Positions 25,370 to 35,763 are shown, counted from the stretch's first letter. The stretch: DNA of 64,000 nucleotides from an uncultured Spirochaetia bacterium (GCA_937125225.1 CAKZLE010000026.1:1-64000), one strand, 5' to 3'. Program-made: numbers and translations. The notes: generated from the sequence alone by a model not told the origin.

Positions 25370-27784
25370 TCATAGATATTGGTTTAACAGGTGAATAATA
25401 TCATTCTTCTCAAAAGGTTTACTCAAACTTCCTGTGAAATCATAGGCTTCAGGGGTTGAGATGATAGGGTCATTTGAATAACCACTCATAGCAAAGATGG
25501 GTAACATCCCATATGATCTTCTTAACTGTGTTATTATATCATTTCCCCCAAGTCCTCCTTGTACGGTTAGATCAAGAAAAATAGCTAAAAAAGGGCAAGG
25601 AGGTTTGTGTTCCTCGAAATACTGTTGACTATATTCTGGTAGCAATTCCAAGACCTCTTCACCTTTGGTTTTTACCTCAATAGAATAACCTAAGGATTCG
25701 AGTAGGTGTTTAAAGATATCTCTCAAGTAAGACTCGTCATCCATGATCAGGATCCTACCGTCCCCTTTGTGGTCTTTTAAACTAGCAATAAGGTTTGAAG
25801 AGTACTGCTTCCTATATATTGGTAGGAAAATATGAAAGGTCGTACCTTTACCGAGTTCTGATTCAACGAATAATGATCCATCATGTTTTTTTACAATCGA
25901 ATGGCAGGTAGCTAGTCCTAATCCATTTCCTGCTTTCTTTGTGGTGAAGAATGGATCAAAGATCTTATCGATTATACTTTTGGGGATCCCTGGCCCCGTA
26001 TCGGAGATAGAAACATTAATATATTCTCCTGGGGGTAAGAGCAGCTCGTTTATCTCCAACAGTCTTCTAATAACAGTAGAGATGACTATGGACCCTTTTT
26101 TGTCCAAAGCCTGCTTTGCATTGATAACGATATTGTCAATCACCTGTCCAATCTGATTCTTATCAATTTCACATAAGACTGGTTCATCACAAAAATTGAA
26201 TTCACAGTCTATTGATGAGCCTGACAAAGAAAAAGTAGTACTTTTCTTTATAAGAGATTTAATATCTGTGGGTGCTCGATTGGGGACCCCTCCTCGGGAG
26301 AACGTCAATAATTGTTGGGTTAGATCCCTTGTTCTAGAGAGGACTGATAAAGCACTATTGATAAATTCTAGATTATCCTCACCTTGCAGGCTATATTCTT
26401 TTGCTATCTCCATGTATCCGAAGATCCCACCAAGTAGATTATTAAAATCATGGGCTAAACCACCGGCTAGAATACCCAAAGAGTCTAAGCGTACATTGTT
26501 CTGCATCTTTTCACGGATTCTATAGATCTCAGTCATGTCTCTAAAGACCAATACAACTCCTAGGATTATACCTAATCTGTCTTTGATGGGAGAAGCACTA
26601 TCAGAAATATTGAACTCTTCACCTGTCTTCGATATGAGAATTGTATGGTTAGAGGGTTTCTTTGGTGTTCCGGTCTCAAGCACAAAAGAAATAGGGTCTT
26701 TTATGAGCTCCTGTGTTATCTCATTCTTTACGATATAAACATCATCAATATTTCTTGATAAGGCCTCCTTATGGCTAAAACCTGTGATCTTTTCAGCTCT
26801 AGGATTAATATGAGTGATGTCCCCGGAAATATTCGTGACGAGAACTGCATCATCAATCGAATTCAAGATTGTTAATAAGAATTTTTCTTTTTCAATCGCT
26901 GTATTCTTTGCATGAACTTCCTGAATAATCGAAAGATCAAGTTCATTGCCTAGCTTTCTAGCGATGATATTTGTTACGAAAAACCCAATGATCACAAAAC
27001 ATACTATTAAGAATGAAGAGCTTAAAGCGGGATTGATGATAGTACTATGGTGAGACATATAAATAAAGATCGATGAGATGAGTACTGTCACGATGGTATA
27101 AGGGATAAAGGATTGCATGATAAGATTCTTTGTTGTTTTACCATAGAAGATATTGATAGGAAAAGTATCAGGATGAGAGAGTCTGTAATGATTAGCAAGA
27201 AGAAAACTTGCCAAAGCAGTAGGTAGGGTTACCGGAAGAAAGAGCCCATCTCCTCTTAATAGCGGAGATCCGAAAATATATGAAAGACAAAGAGCCAAGG
27301 AATTGAAAGCATAAAAATAGCTTAACCAATTACTTATGAGTCTTAATCGGTTATGGACCATAGGATGGTATAAGATGATTATTTCCATGAGAATCAGTGA
27401 TTCCATGATAAAGAACAGGACACTCGTTGATGGGGGTAGGGAAAAGATTTCATGTAAAGGTATAAAGAGAGTTGATGAAAATGTATTCACCAGATAACGT
27501 ATTACATTAAAAAGTGAAAAGAGCATAAGCAAAATGGTTAGGATAGCATGTAGTCTTAATCTCTGCTTAGTGACATGCTTATCAAGAATATTGATGAGCA
27601 TGAGATTTATGATGGTAAAATGGACAGCACAAATTAGAGGCATAGGAATATAATCTTTATTGAATAAGCCTATAATCGAAAAATCACTAAAAAAATCTAT
27701 AATACCAAAAAAGGCTAGAACCTGTACGGCTCCAAGCAGTGAAGTAGTTATAAGTTCTTTTTTTCTATTGAGCTCATGGTACAT
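25370..27784 (-). CDS. Membrane hybrid sensor kinase (7-TM, PAS, HisKA, HATPase, REC)
   Basis: 804 aa. About seven to eight hydrophobic helices fill residues 12-290, a PAS domain follows at 300-425 (SIDDAVLVTNISGDITHINPRAEKITG), then HisKA with phospho-His in LAGGLAHDFNNLLGG, an HATPase (IVINAKQALD, DTGPGIP, GLGLATCHS) and a receiver (LIMDDESYLRDIF, acceptor in FLDLTVQGG, MSGYS, LSKPF). The integral membrane sensor suggests an intramembrane or lipid-borne signal. GGAG lies 7 nt before the ATG. More AT-rich than its neighbours. No output regulator is adjacent. Confidence 0.9.
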   Translation of the reverse strand: MYHELNRKKELITTSLLGAVQVLAFFGIIDFFSDFSIIGLFNKDYIPMPLICAVHFTIINLMLINILDKHVTKQRLRLHAILTILLMLFSLFNVIRYLVNTFSSTLFIPLHEIFSLPPSTSVLFFIMESLILMEIIILYHPMVHNRLRLISNWLSYFYAFNSLALCLSYIFGSPLLRGDGLFLPVTLPTALASFLLANHYRLSHPDTFPINIFYGKTTKNLIMQSFIPYTIVTVLISSIFIYMSHHSTIINPALSSSFLIVCFVIIGFFVTNIIARKLGNELDLSIIQEVHAKNTAIEKEKFLLTILNSIDDAVLVTNISGDITHINPRAEKITGFSHKEALSRNIDDVYIVKNEITQELIKDPISFVLETGTPKKPSNHTILISKTGEEFNISDSASPIKDRLGIILGVVLVFRDMTEIYRIREKMQNNVRLDSLGILAGGLAHDFNNLLGGIFGYMEIAKEYSLQGEDNLEFINSALSVLSRTRDLTQQLLTFSRGGVPNRAPTDIKSLIKKSTTFSLSGSSIDCEFNFCDEPVLCEIDKNQIGQVIDNIVINAKQALDKKGSIVISTVIRRLLEINELLLPPGEYINVSISDTGPGIPKSIIDKIFDPFFTTKKAGNGLGLATCHSIVKKHDGSLFVESELGKGTTFHIFLPIYRKQYSSNLIASLKDHKGDGRILIMDDESYLRDIFKHLLESLGYSIEVKTKGEEVLELLPEYSQQYFEEHKPPCPFLAIFLDLTVQGGLGGNDIITQLRRSYGMLPIFAMSGYSNDPIISTPEAYDFTGSLSKPFEKNDIIHLLNQYL

Positions 27785-28123
27785 TGGAAATCTCCAATAA
27801 TATAGATAATCGCATTATACAAGTGAATAGTGGATAAATCAAAATATTTACAAACCCGATCATTCATCGATATAGATCCAATAGTTCTAATCCTAACGGT
27901 AGTAGTTGCGTCAGATGACGATGTACCATGATATACCGGTGAGCAGCAAACTGAGAATTGGTTGAGTGGGGGGATGCATGAGAAGATCAAGAGGGGGTTA
28001 AAAGATCTTTGGGAACAAAATCGATGGAGCCATTTCTCTAGGACCCCCAAAGGTGGACTAGAGTCTTGATCTCCATCGAGGAAACGATCATCAAGAGCTG
28101 TTGATCATTCTATGCCATTTGAA
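27785..28123. other. Intergenic region, no supported gene
   Basis: 339 bp between the two leftward genes. The first 130 bp are AT-rich and probably hold the promoter of the hybrid kinase. A 45-codon stretch is open around 27944-28068 on the plus strand (includes MHEKIKRGLKDLWEQ) but lacks a ribosome site and a recognisable family; it may be a gene remnant. Confidence 0.4.
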
Positions 28124-28879
28124 TCAGAGAAGTGGTAACACATGCAGAATGACATCGGCAATCCCATGCCCAAGCATTGCAGGTATTAACCCCCATTTCC
28201 AATAGAGTATCCCAAAGACGATGCCCATGATCATGTTCAGACTGATGGTCCTGACGATGAATATAACATCCATTTCCATGGCATTCAGTCCAGATAGTAC
28301 ATGCAATAGACCAAAGATCAGTGCACTTAGGATGATGGAGATCATGATAGGAGTATTTGATTGCTTGTTATAGAGGTGTCTGAGTAGCCACAGAAAAAGG
28401 TTCGTACAAAAAAGGCGGAGCATGATCTCCTCTGCGATTCCTCCGTAGAGACAAACCCCTAGGCTTGCAACGAGACCGGGTGAAGCAGAACCTTCTATCA
28501 TCGTATAGGTCATATAGGGCTCAAGTATGGTATTGATCAATAGGATCAGTGATCCTGAGACTGTTCCCACCATCACAGAAAGGAACAGGGTCTTCCCGAT
28601 GGGTCTCTCTGCTGGGTATCTATAGACTAGGGTGTCAAGTACGGGGGTCTTCAACCCACCTCTTCTACTGAAGAAGAGGCCAAAGAATGCGGTCACGGCC
28701 ATGAAGATCAATGTCTGCAGGAATGTGACAATCATGAATGACTCTTGTGAGAAACCAAGCTCTTTCTGGACATTACCAAAAAGGGCATTGGTATAGGGTA
28801 GGTTAGCCGCTGCAGCGATGATGCTTAATAGAATAAGAAAAGAATAGTTCTTCCAAGGATATGAATCAGTCTGTTTCAT
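28124..28879 (-). CDS. CPBP-family intramembrane metalloprotease
   Basis: 251 aa with about six to eight membrane helices. Catalytic signatures: GGIAEEIMLRLF (EExxxR), FGLLHVLSGLNA and GHGIADVILH, which together ligate the metal in CPBP (Abi/RCE1-like) proteases. Members cleave membrane substrates or confer bacteriocin self-immunity. GGAGGAAAG lies just before the ATG. It is followed on the same strand, across 102 bp of spacing, by no clear partner; the LuxR gene lies upstream. Confidence 0.88.
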   Translation of the reverse strand: MKQTDSYPWKNYSFLILLSIIAAAANLPYTNALFGNVQKELGFSQESFMIVTFLQTLIFMAVTAFFGLFFSRRGGLKTPVLDTLVYRYPAERPIGKTLFLSVMVGTVSGSLILLINTILEPYMTYTMIEGSASPGLVASLGVCLYGGIAEEIMLRLFCTNLFLWLLRHLYNKQSNTPIMISIILSALIFGLLHVLSGLNAMEMDVIFIVRTISLNMIMGIVFGILYWKWGLIPAMLGHGIADVILHVLPLL

Positions 28880-28981
28880 AACTTTCCTCCAAAATGATTT
28901 GATACTAATATCGTAGGGGAGGATCGAAAGGTGAACAATCGTGGGAATCCCGTAATCTAACGAGAAGAGGACTACGTAGAA

Positions 28982-29869
28982 CTACGTAAATCGATGATCA
29001 GTCTTGTTCTGCATACAGTTGATGAGCTCTACCCGATTTCGGCACGCACATTTCGTATAGATGTTGGTGATATGGGTCTCAACTGTTCTAGGTGAGATGA
29101 ACAGGTGCTCTGCGATCTGTTTGACCTGGAGGCCCTGCTGCAGGAGTTCAAGGATCTCTTTCTCTCGTTTCGTGATACGGTAGGTATGTAGGAACTCTGA
29201 AGATATCTTTTCCTGTTCGAGCTCTCTTGGATACAGAAACCTGCTGATCTCAGAGATTCCCAAAGCAAGACAAAAGAGGGCTCTAGGGACCACATGTACA
29301 AGGTGTGAATCGATTGAGATGATGGAGGGAATACTTATGATGAGCATCAAGAGTTCATAGGAACCGGTGATCAGGTAGAGACGTCTCAAGAACTTCAGGT
29401 AACGGTATTCCGAAAAGAGATATCCAAGAATGGAGGCAACAAGGAGAACTAAGGAGAATCCCATGGATACGACTGAGAGTACTGCGATCGTCATGGAGAA
29501 GAATCTGGTGATCAGGACTACAAGATAGATCATAGTCGGGGTGAGTACTCCCAACCAAATATGAAATCGTGATAGCCTGCTGATCTTAGAAAGACTGAGA
29601 TATAGATAGAGGGTTAGGATCACCACAGTGAAGATCGTACGTAGACCTCCTACGAGATATATCTGCTGCTGTGAGAGCTTGTCGATGAAGATATTATTGA
29701 AAAGGGTGAAGGTATAGATGACTAACCAAAGGTCATAGGCCGTCAATAACGAGGCATAGAGCAGTTGTGCAGGCGTTCTCTTCAGCAGTGCTGATTTCCA
29801 AGCGGTGATAGAACCTGCAGTGAGTACAGAGAAAGTGATGATACTGAGCCAAAGAGAAAAGATACTCAT
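28982..29869 (-). CDS. Membrane-anchored LuxR-family regulator (7-TM plus HTH)
   Basis: 295 aa. Roughly seven hydrophobic helices (residues 5-215) precede a C-terminal LuxR HTH: TKREKEILELLQQGLQVKQIAEHLFISPRTVETHITNIYTKC. There is no receiver domain, so membrane sensing appears to act directly on the DNA-binding head. This 7-TM LuxR design is frequent in spirochaetes. The signal and targets are unknown; the CPBP protease gene downstream is a candidate. Confidence 0.85.
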   Translation of the reverse strand: MSIFSLWLSIITFSVLTAGSITAWKSALLKRTPAQLLYASLLTAYDLWLVIYTFTLFNNIFIDKLSQQQIYLVGGLRTIFTVVILTLYLYLSLSKISRLSRFHIWLGVLTPTMIYLVVLITRFFSMTIAVLSVVSMGFSLVLLVASILGYLFSEYRYLKFLRRLYLITGSYELLMLIISIPSIISIDSHLVHVVPRALFCLALGISEISRFLYPRELEQEKISSEFLHTYRITKREKEILELLQQGLQVKQIAEHLFISPRTVETHITNIYTKCACRNRVELINCMQNKTDHRFT

Positions 29870-30620
29870 ACACCTATTATAGGGGCTAAGGGTATTTTGA
29901 ACAATGTGAATGATCTCACTTTATCTGGAGCCACTTTATCTGGAGCGAGAGACAAAGACTACAAGACTACAAGACTATTACGTACACCGTAATGGATATA
30001 CGAAAGAACGGAGCCCTACGGGATAGGAGAAGATGTATGATAAAAGTGCTAAGACGATAAGCAGGGAATACAAAGAGGTATGGCAGAACATATACTTGCA
30101 GAGGTGTCCTTCACTCGAATAGAGTACTATAAAGATCATGACCTGATTGGTGCAGAGCAGCACCTGCAACGATATCTGAATTAGAAGTATTCACGGGAAC
30201 CATTGAGAGAGTGATGGGGGGGGGTAATCATGCTCGGTATTCTATCATTTCAGGGAAATTAGAAAGTATGAATTATCTGGCAACGTTCTTAGAGCAGGCA
30301 GTAGATGACAGAATACAAAAAAATCTGATTTGTTAATTCAAATCAGCTTTTAATTAGCAGGGACAGCACTTTATATAGAGTAAAAAGAATGGAAATATAA
30401 TATATATACTGTATGTAGTGTTAAATATGCGAATATTCAAAAATACTACCACTAGATGATAATTGATCTGGAAACATTTTAGAACCACCGTTCCTAAGCT
30501 TGCCCCACCACGCGAAAAAGTAATATTATTTTTGGAAACAGCACTAAAAGTATTTATAAGCAGCATATCTATAGTGTACTTCGATTAAGACCACTATCAT
30601 CTCATCAATATAGGCACTTT
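29870..30620. other. Intergenic region at chromosome-prophage junction
   Basis: About 750 bp without a convincing gene. Two tandem copies of ACTTTATCTGGAGC lie near 29918-29946, three copies of ACTACAAG-like repeats near 29957-29976, and a G9 run near 30216. A 34-codon frame (30080-30184, MAEHILAEVSFTRIEYY) and a short open stretch at 30230-30334 look like remnants of unknown genes. Composition turns AT-rich from about 30310. The left prophage boundary probably falls in this interval, but no attachment repeat can be proven without the right end. Confidence 0.5.
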
Positions 30621-32204
30621 TTAGGCCCCAATATTACGATATAGATTTTTTTTAAATAATTCTGAAATTAGTACTTTCAAATTTTCTATCATTTCAGGGG
30701 TATTAGGGATTAATGGGAATGCACCAACCCCCAAATAAGTATCAATATCATTTACTGAAGTTTTTATTAGGGCATGAACATCCTTTTCATAAAAACATAA
30801 TTCTGTTCCTGGATAAAGTTCGATAGCAAATTTACAGTTTTCTATAGCATCAAGATATGCATGCATTTTTACTACGTCTGCTGAATTATAATACCTGACT
30901 TCTTCAAAATTATTCTTTACTCGATATTTTGCGTCAAAAACATATTTTGCTCCATTAGAGAATTCTATTGTTATATCTGGTCTGAGTTCTACACTGTATG
31001 AAGTTTTGCGCTTCTTTGATTCAGTTTGATTATAATGCAAGAAAACATCTTTATGAGGTGATGATAGCGTTAGACCATACTTAATCCCAGAATCTAAATT
31101 ATTTAGTTCCCTAATGTCTTGAATAACAATATCTTTGTTAAACACAAGTTTTGCAATTTGAAAGAAAGTCCAATACTCATACAATTCAGAAATATTTTTT
31201 AATCCAACTGCTTGAAAATTTTCTATATCTGCATGAAGTAGTTGTTTAATTCCAAATCTGCTCTTAACATAATGATAAAAAAGATCTCTATATCCCAAAC
31301 GATTCCTTAAAACCGTTGAGTATTGTGGTACTTGATACATTCTACTAATATTTTTAAAGAAAGGTTTTGATAGGTAATGTACACATAGCTGATTAATTTG
31401 TTTTGCATCTTCGTTAAGATTTGAAGAGATATTTTTTTTGATCATGTATTGAGAAAGTTGTTGTATATGTAAAAGTAGGTATTTTACAAATTGGTTTTCA
31501 GGTGTATTCGTGCTTAGAAAATATTCTTTATTAAGAATCTTTTTAGGAAAATAGAATTTTGAAGAGTTTATTTTTAAATTCTTAGCTAAGGTTGAATTTG
31601 ACAAATGATTACTATCTTCAATAATTGTAAGAGTATCACTTTTTGAAAAGATTGACTGTATTGTTTTATTATTGGTTTTTCTAATTTTGGTAATATATTC
31701 TTGTTTATAGTGATGCTCGTATAAGTTGTTTGATTTTTCAATTACTATATTTAGTAATGTTTCAAAATTACGCTTTTTGGGCCAATTAATTATGATGTTT
31801 TTATAATAATTAAATTGTTGAATCTTGTTAGACTCTTTTAGATTGTAATCAATATCACCAATTAGTAATACTGGTGAAGCAAAATCATATATACAATTTT
31901 TAGTGATTTCTTGAATATCTTTTATCAAGATACTTATCTGTTCTTCACCATTTTTGTCTAGCAAGAATTTAGAACTTTTTACATCTAATGATCTAGAAAA
32001 GAAATTGATTATCCCAATTTTATTGCAAATACGCAAGGACCCTTGTTTATTTCCAGGAATCCAGTCAATAAACTCAGTAAGTTTAGATTTTCTTATTTCA
32101 TTTTTAATAATATGTAAATTCTCAGTTTCAAAATCAATGATATAAGTTGTATTTTCACTGAGTTGATTGGATTTTACTTCTAATCCATTTAGATATAGTT
32201 TCAT
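30621..32204 (-). CDS. DUF2357 / PD-(D/E)XK nuclease, McrC-like restriction subunit
   Basis: 527 aa. The N-terminal two thirds form a DUF2357-type region (QVPQYSTVLRNRLGYRDLFYHYV, LKNISELYEYWTFFQI); the C-terminal third carries the nuclease core RPDITIEF then YVFDAKYRV, i.e. the D...D-x-K signature. In McrBC-like and LlaI/LlaJI-like systems this partner cuts DNA when loaded by the AAA+ GTPase encoded just upstream. Last gene of the three-gene operon, 3 nt after the GTPase stop. Strongly AT-rich. Confidence 0.85.
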   Translation of the reverse strand: MKLYLNGLEVKSNQLSENTTYIIDFETENLHIIKNEIRKSKLTEFIDWIPGNKQGSLRICNKIGIINFFSRSLDVKSSKFLLDKNGEEQISILIKDIQEITKNCIYDFASPVLLIGDIDYNLKESNKIQQFNYYKNIIINWPKKRNFETLLNIVIEKSNNLYEHHYKQEYITKIRKTNNKTIQSIFSKSDTLTIIEDSNHLSNSTLAKNLKINSSKFYFPKKILNKEYFLSTNTPENQFVKYLLLHIQQLSQYMIKKNISSNLNEDAKQINQLCVHYLSKPFFKNISRMYQVPQYSTVLRNRLGYRDLFYHYVKSRFGIKQLLHADIENFQAVGLKNISELYEYWTFFQIAKLVFNKDIVIQDIRELNNLDSGIKYGLTLSSPHKDVFLHYNQTESKKRKTSYSVELRPDITIEFSNGAKYVFDAKYRVKNNFEEVRYYNSADVVKMHAYLDAIENCKFAIELYPGTELCFYEKDVHALIKTSVNDIDTYLGVGAFPLIPNTPEMIENLKVLISELFKKNLYRNIGA

Positions 32205-32207
32205 TTA

Positions 32208-33785
32208 TTACTCAATAAAACTAGCATAACCGGTTTTTTCAAGTGCTATATACATTCTTTTTAGTTTTGTTACTGCTTTTGGATAATCAGTAGTTTCAGG
32301 AATAATATCTTCTACCGAATCAGTTTTTGCTAGATATTTGATTAATTCAGATAAAGGTTCTTCAAGGACAGAATAATTGCCATTTAGTTTTGGAAATACT
32401 TTCTGAACTAATTGGAAATCTAATGCTTTGTTCAATATTTTTTTTGATGCCCCAATATACTTAACTGTATTTAATATATATAAAGAGATTTCATTAACTG
32501 TTCTATATCCAAAATGCAAATTGTATCTTTGAAGAATTTCATTTAATTCTTGAATGGTATTTCTAACTTCATCAGATAATAATTGATAGTGTTTACTTGA
32601 GGGCTGCTCATAATCAACATAATCAGGGAAAGTATTTAAAACAAAAAAATCTTTATATTCGTTGCCCTGAATATCTCCAGCATATGTTTTTAAATTAACT
32701 TTATTGAATTCAATGACATTTGATCTATCTAAGACTTTTGGACTTATCATATAAGTACTTTCATCAATATTTACAGTTCCAGTAATATAAAGATTAGTAG
32801 GTAAATCAATTTCATTTGGAATTTCAATAAGATAATCTGAATCTGTTGGTAAGGTCTGTTTACCGTTATGTAGTATAATCTTTTCCTGATAAAGGCCCGT
32901 GTTTTCATCAATAATTCTACTTTCTAAACAGCTTAAAACATCACTAAAATAGTGTTCAACTTTTGATAAATTCATTTCATCAAGTATTACAAAGAAAGGG
33001 TGATCTGGGTAATTTCCCGCTTCGATTATAAATTGTAGAAATTTTGGAATATGATATTTCTGCTCAATAATATTATAAAAACCAAATAGATTTGAATTGT
33101 CAGTCCAATCACTTCTCACTGATATAAAACAATGTCTATCTAATAATTTCTCTTCAATTTTAACTATGGATGATTTTACTGCTTGTTTATTAACAGATAC
33201 AACTTTAAGAACATTATCATCTACTCGTTCTAATTCTAAGACATCATGTATATTGTAATGTATCTTAAGATGGTTAATAGCATCGTATTTCTCACCTTGA
33301 GAATCTCTATTACTATTTTTGTAACGTGCTCTGACTAAAGGACTGGCAGCTCTTTGCCCATATATTCCAATAGTAAACCCACCATATTCATCTTCAACTT
33401 TTATTAAATATGTATCTGAAAAGTTACCACCATCATTTCTTTCTTTAAAATCCCTAGCCCCCTCCTCAAATTTTATAATTTGTTCTTCACTCAATAAAGA
33501 GGGAAGGGATGCGTATTGAAAATTGAATCTGTCATAAGTTTTTGGAATTCTCATTGATAATGTAGGTATTTCTTCAGTTTTTTTAGAATCATCGGGCTCT
33601 TTGTTAGATATTGAATTATTTGAAAATAGTTGTGCAATTTTTGTTTTCCCCGTACCACTAATTCCAGATAAAATTATGAATGGTTTTGTTTTTAATGATA
33701 TTGCATATGTCGTTAGTACATCTTGTGGGAAATAAAATCCCGCATCTTTATACATACCATAATATTTTTCAACTGCTGAATCCAT
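32208..33785 (-). CDS. McrB-like AAA+ GTPase, restriction motor subunit
   Basis: 525 aa. Walker A GISGTGKT (41-48), Walker B FFVILDEMNLSK (264-275), and the sensor region TGTVNIDESTYMISPKVLDRSNVIEF typical of McrB. Between Walker A and B is a 200-residue insertion with a beta-rich stretch (TYLIKVEDEYGGFTIGIYGQ) seen in this subgroup. There is no separate N-terminal DNA-reading domain, so target choice must come from the insertion or the partner. AGGAG lies 8 nt before the ATG inside the methylase stop region; genes are 3 nt apart, so translation is coupled. Confidence 0.9.
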   Translation of the reverse strand: MDSAVEKYYGMYKDAGFYFPQDVLTTYAISLKTKPFIILSGISGTGKTKIAQLFSNNSISNKEPDDSKKTEEIPTLSMRIPKTYDRFNFQYASLPSLLSEEQIIKFEEGARDFKERNDGGNFSDTYLIKVEDEYGGFTIGIYGQRAASPLVRARYKNSNRDSQGEKYDAINHLKIHYNIHDVLELERVDDNVLKVVSVNKQAVKSSIVKIEEKLLDRHCFISVRSDWTDNSNLFGFYNIIEQKYHIPKFLQFIIEAGNYPDHPFFVILDEMNLSKVEHYFSDVLSCLESRIIDENTGLYQEKIILHNGKQTLPTDSDYLIEIPNEIDLPTNLYITGTVNIDESTYMISPKVLDRSNVIEFNKVNLKTYAGDIQGNEYKDFFVLNTFPDYVDYEQPSSKHYQLLSDEVRNTIQELNEILQRYNLHFGYRTVNEISLYILNTVKYIGASKKILNKALDFQLVQKVFPKLNGNYSVLEEPLSELIKYLAKTDSVEDIIPETTDYPKAVTKLKRMYIALEKTGYASFIE

Positions 33786-33788
33786 TAA

Positions 33789-35666
33789 CTAAACTCCTAA
33801 AAATAAATACTCTTTCACACGGTTATTGTTGTCATTAACTTTATGACCTTGATTCCCGAAGCTATAAGTATGGTCAATTGCGATTACTTCAACATCATCT
33901 TTGTATTTTGACATTAGACTTATCATTTCATCCTTTGTGGGGAAAGAGTTAGATGAATAGGAAACCAATAATTTACTATTTTTATGCTTTCTAAATAGTT
34001 TATCAAATGCATCATATGCACCATTTCGGGTACTAAATGGTGTAGGGTAATTTTTGAATTTTTTGGTTTTTGTTTCCCACTGAATATCTACATCTTCCCA
34101 ATTTCTAGCTAATCCTTCAACAAAATGATATCTCCTAACATATTCATTATCAGAATTTGGACTGTAATATGGTGGATCTATATAGACTAAATCTGCCTTA
34201 GTTGAAAGATTCATAGAATCCTTATTATAAACCCTATTATTCTGTCCATTATCGAAGACTGCTGAATTTAACAGTTCAATAGCATGAATGAATTGTTCTT
34301 CAAAAGTAAGTTTTAAGTCTTTTCGTCCATCATTGTATCTAAAACCAGTGTATGTAAATATTCCTCTAGGTCTTTTTCTTGTGCATGCACGTACTAATGC
34401 GCTCATGGCAAGATCTTTCTTATACTTATTATTTAGTTTCGCTATATTTGATCTTACAAGATCTATAAAAGCGTTATCTTCTTCTGAAAAATAAATATCT
34501 TTAAAAGTATTGCATACAAAGCCATCATACCGCAACTCTCCAGCAAGTAAAAAATCAATATCTTTCTGAGTGAGCTTTACTTTTGAGTTGGAAATGAGTG
34601 CATTCCCTAACCGTTTATTCATAACCATATAGTCATTACTAATTACTTGTTTGTTTAAGGATTTAAAAAGATAACTTACTACTTGACTACCAGAAAATAA
34701 ATCTAGTACTGAAGAATAAGATACAGTTTCTGCCACTTTTTGTATTTGCTCTAATAGAGATTTCTTACTTCCCATATATCTTGTTGTAGGGAATTTTTTT
34801 ACTTGTTTAGGGATACAGTTTTCTATTGAATTAACATAAATTCTACGAATTGGAGGAACTGAAACGATGACATCTTCTCCTACACGCTTTTTCGCATTGC
34901 TATTGACATACCTTTTAGTAGGAATTACAGAAATATCGTAATCTTTAAAGAGGTCATATACAAGAGGAGCATTTGAGTTTGTTAAAAGGACATGGCATCC
35001 AATACTTGAGAGTCTTTTCACTTCTTCAGCTAATGCAATATGATCTTCTTCATAAAAACCTTCTTTAGTATAACGCTTGAAATCTGCATATTGTCCAACT
35101 GGAAGATAAGGAGGATCTAAAAAAATAAAATCATCTTTTTGTGCATATTCTTTAAGAAGTGATAAATAGGATTTGTTTATAATTTGAGCATTTTTAAGGA
35201 CATGAGATGCCGCAAGAAGTCCTTCCTCATTTATAAAATTAGGATTTTTGTATTTACCATAAGGTGTGTTGAAGTGCCCTTTTTTATTAACTCTATACAA
35301 CCCATTATAGCAAGTTTTATTTAAATATAATGTCCTTGCAGCTTTTTCCATACTATTAAGATCATTTATATCAACACTTCTAATCGAATAGTAAAATTCT
35401 TCTGTATTTTCATAAGTTTTTAATAGGTTTAGTATATCAAAAGGAGCTTTTGCTACGGAAGAATATAGGTTTATTAATTCAGGGTTAATATCCCCAATTA
35501 TAGCTTTTAGAGGATTTAAGAAGAAATATAAAGCTCCTCCTCCAAAAAATGGCTCAATATAAGTATTATACTTATTGGGCATTCTCTTAATTAACTCCTG
35601 AATAAGTTGAGTCTTTCCACCAGCCCATTTTAATATTGGTTTCACATAGGTGTTTTGTTGATTCAT
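33789..35666 (-). CDS. Bifunctional Dam-type N6-adenine methyltransferase (two fused catalytic domains, M.FokI/M.LlaI-like)
   Basis: About 625 aa holding two complete adenine-methylase units. Unit 1: KPILKWAGGKTQL, PFFGGGALYF, FIFLDPPYLP. Unit 2 (from about 295): TTRYMGSKKSLL, LDLFSGSQVVS, LVYIDPPYYSP. A double unit is what an asymmetric recognition site needs, one domain per strand, as in M.FokI and M.LlaI. It protects host and prophage from the McrB/DUF2357 nuclease downstream. The ATG at 35666 follows GGGAG by 8 nt; the ATG at 35687 is possible. First gene of the restriction operon. Confidence 0.9.
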   Translation of the reverse strand: MNQQNTYVKPILKWAGGKTQLIQELIKRMPNKYNTYIEPFFGGGALYFFLNPLKAIIGDINPELINLYSSVAKAPFDILNLLKTYENTEEFYYSIRSVDINDLNSMEKAARTLYLNKTCYNGLYRVNKKGHFNTPYGKYKNPNFINEEGLLAASHVLKNAQIINKSYLSLLKEYAQKDDFIFLDPPYLPVGQYADFKRYTKEGFYEEDHIALAEEVKRLSSIGCHVLLTNSNAPLVYDLFKDYDISVIPTKRYVNSNAKKRVGEDVIVSVPPIRRIYVNSIENCIPKQVKKFPTTRYMGSKKSLLEQIQKVAETVSYSSVLDLFSGSQVVSYLFKSLNKQVISNDYMVMNKRLGNALISNSKVKLTQKDIDFLLAGELRYDGFVCNTFKDIYFSEEDNAFIDLVRSNIAKLNNKYKKDLAMSALVRACTRKRPRGIFTYTGFRYNDGRKDLKLTFEEQFIHAIELLNSAVFDNGQNNRVYNKDSMNLSTKADLVYIDPPYYSPNSDNEYVRRYHFVEGLARNWEDVDIQWETKTKKFKNYPTPFSTRNGAYDAFDKLFRKHKNSKLLVSYSSNSFPTKDEMISLMSKYKDDVEVIAIDHTYSFGNQGHKVNDNNNRVKEYLFLGV

Positions 35667-35763
35667 AATTGATGCTCCCAAGTACATACTCTTCCATAAT
35701 CAATTTATCGTATAAATGAATATGGAGATAGAAATATATCAAATTATCAGATGTTAGCGAATA

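Noticed and set aside
27944-28068. Short plus-strand open stretch in the 27.8-28.1 kb gap as a gene
   Set aside because: No ribosome site, no domain; kept only as a possible remnant in the region note.
29978-30169. 63-codon minus-strand frame in the junction region
   Set aside because: No ribosome site, no family, and cysteine/leucine-rich low-quality composition; treated as non-coding.
30354-30566. 70-codon minus-strand frame before the restriction operon
   Set aside because: AT-rich frame without a ribosome site or recognisable protein pattern.
30240-30699. 16-bp direct repeat TTCTATCATTTCAGGG (30240-30255 and 30684-30699) as a prophage attachment pair
   Set aside because: One copy lies inside the nuclease gene's coding end, and a single exact 16-mer pair is about expected by chance in 64 kb.
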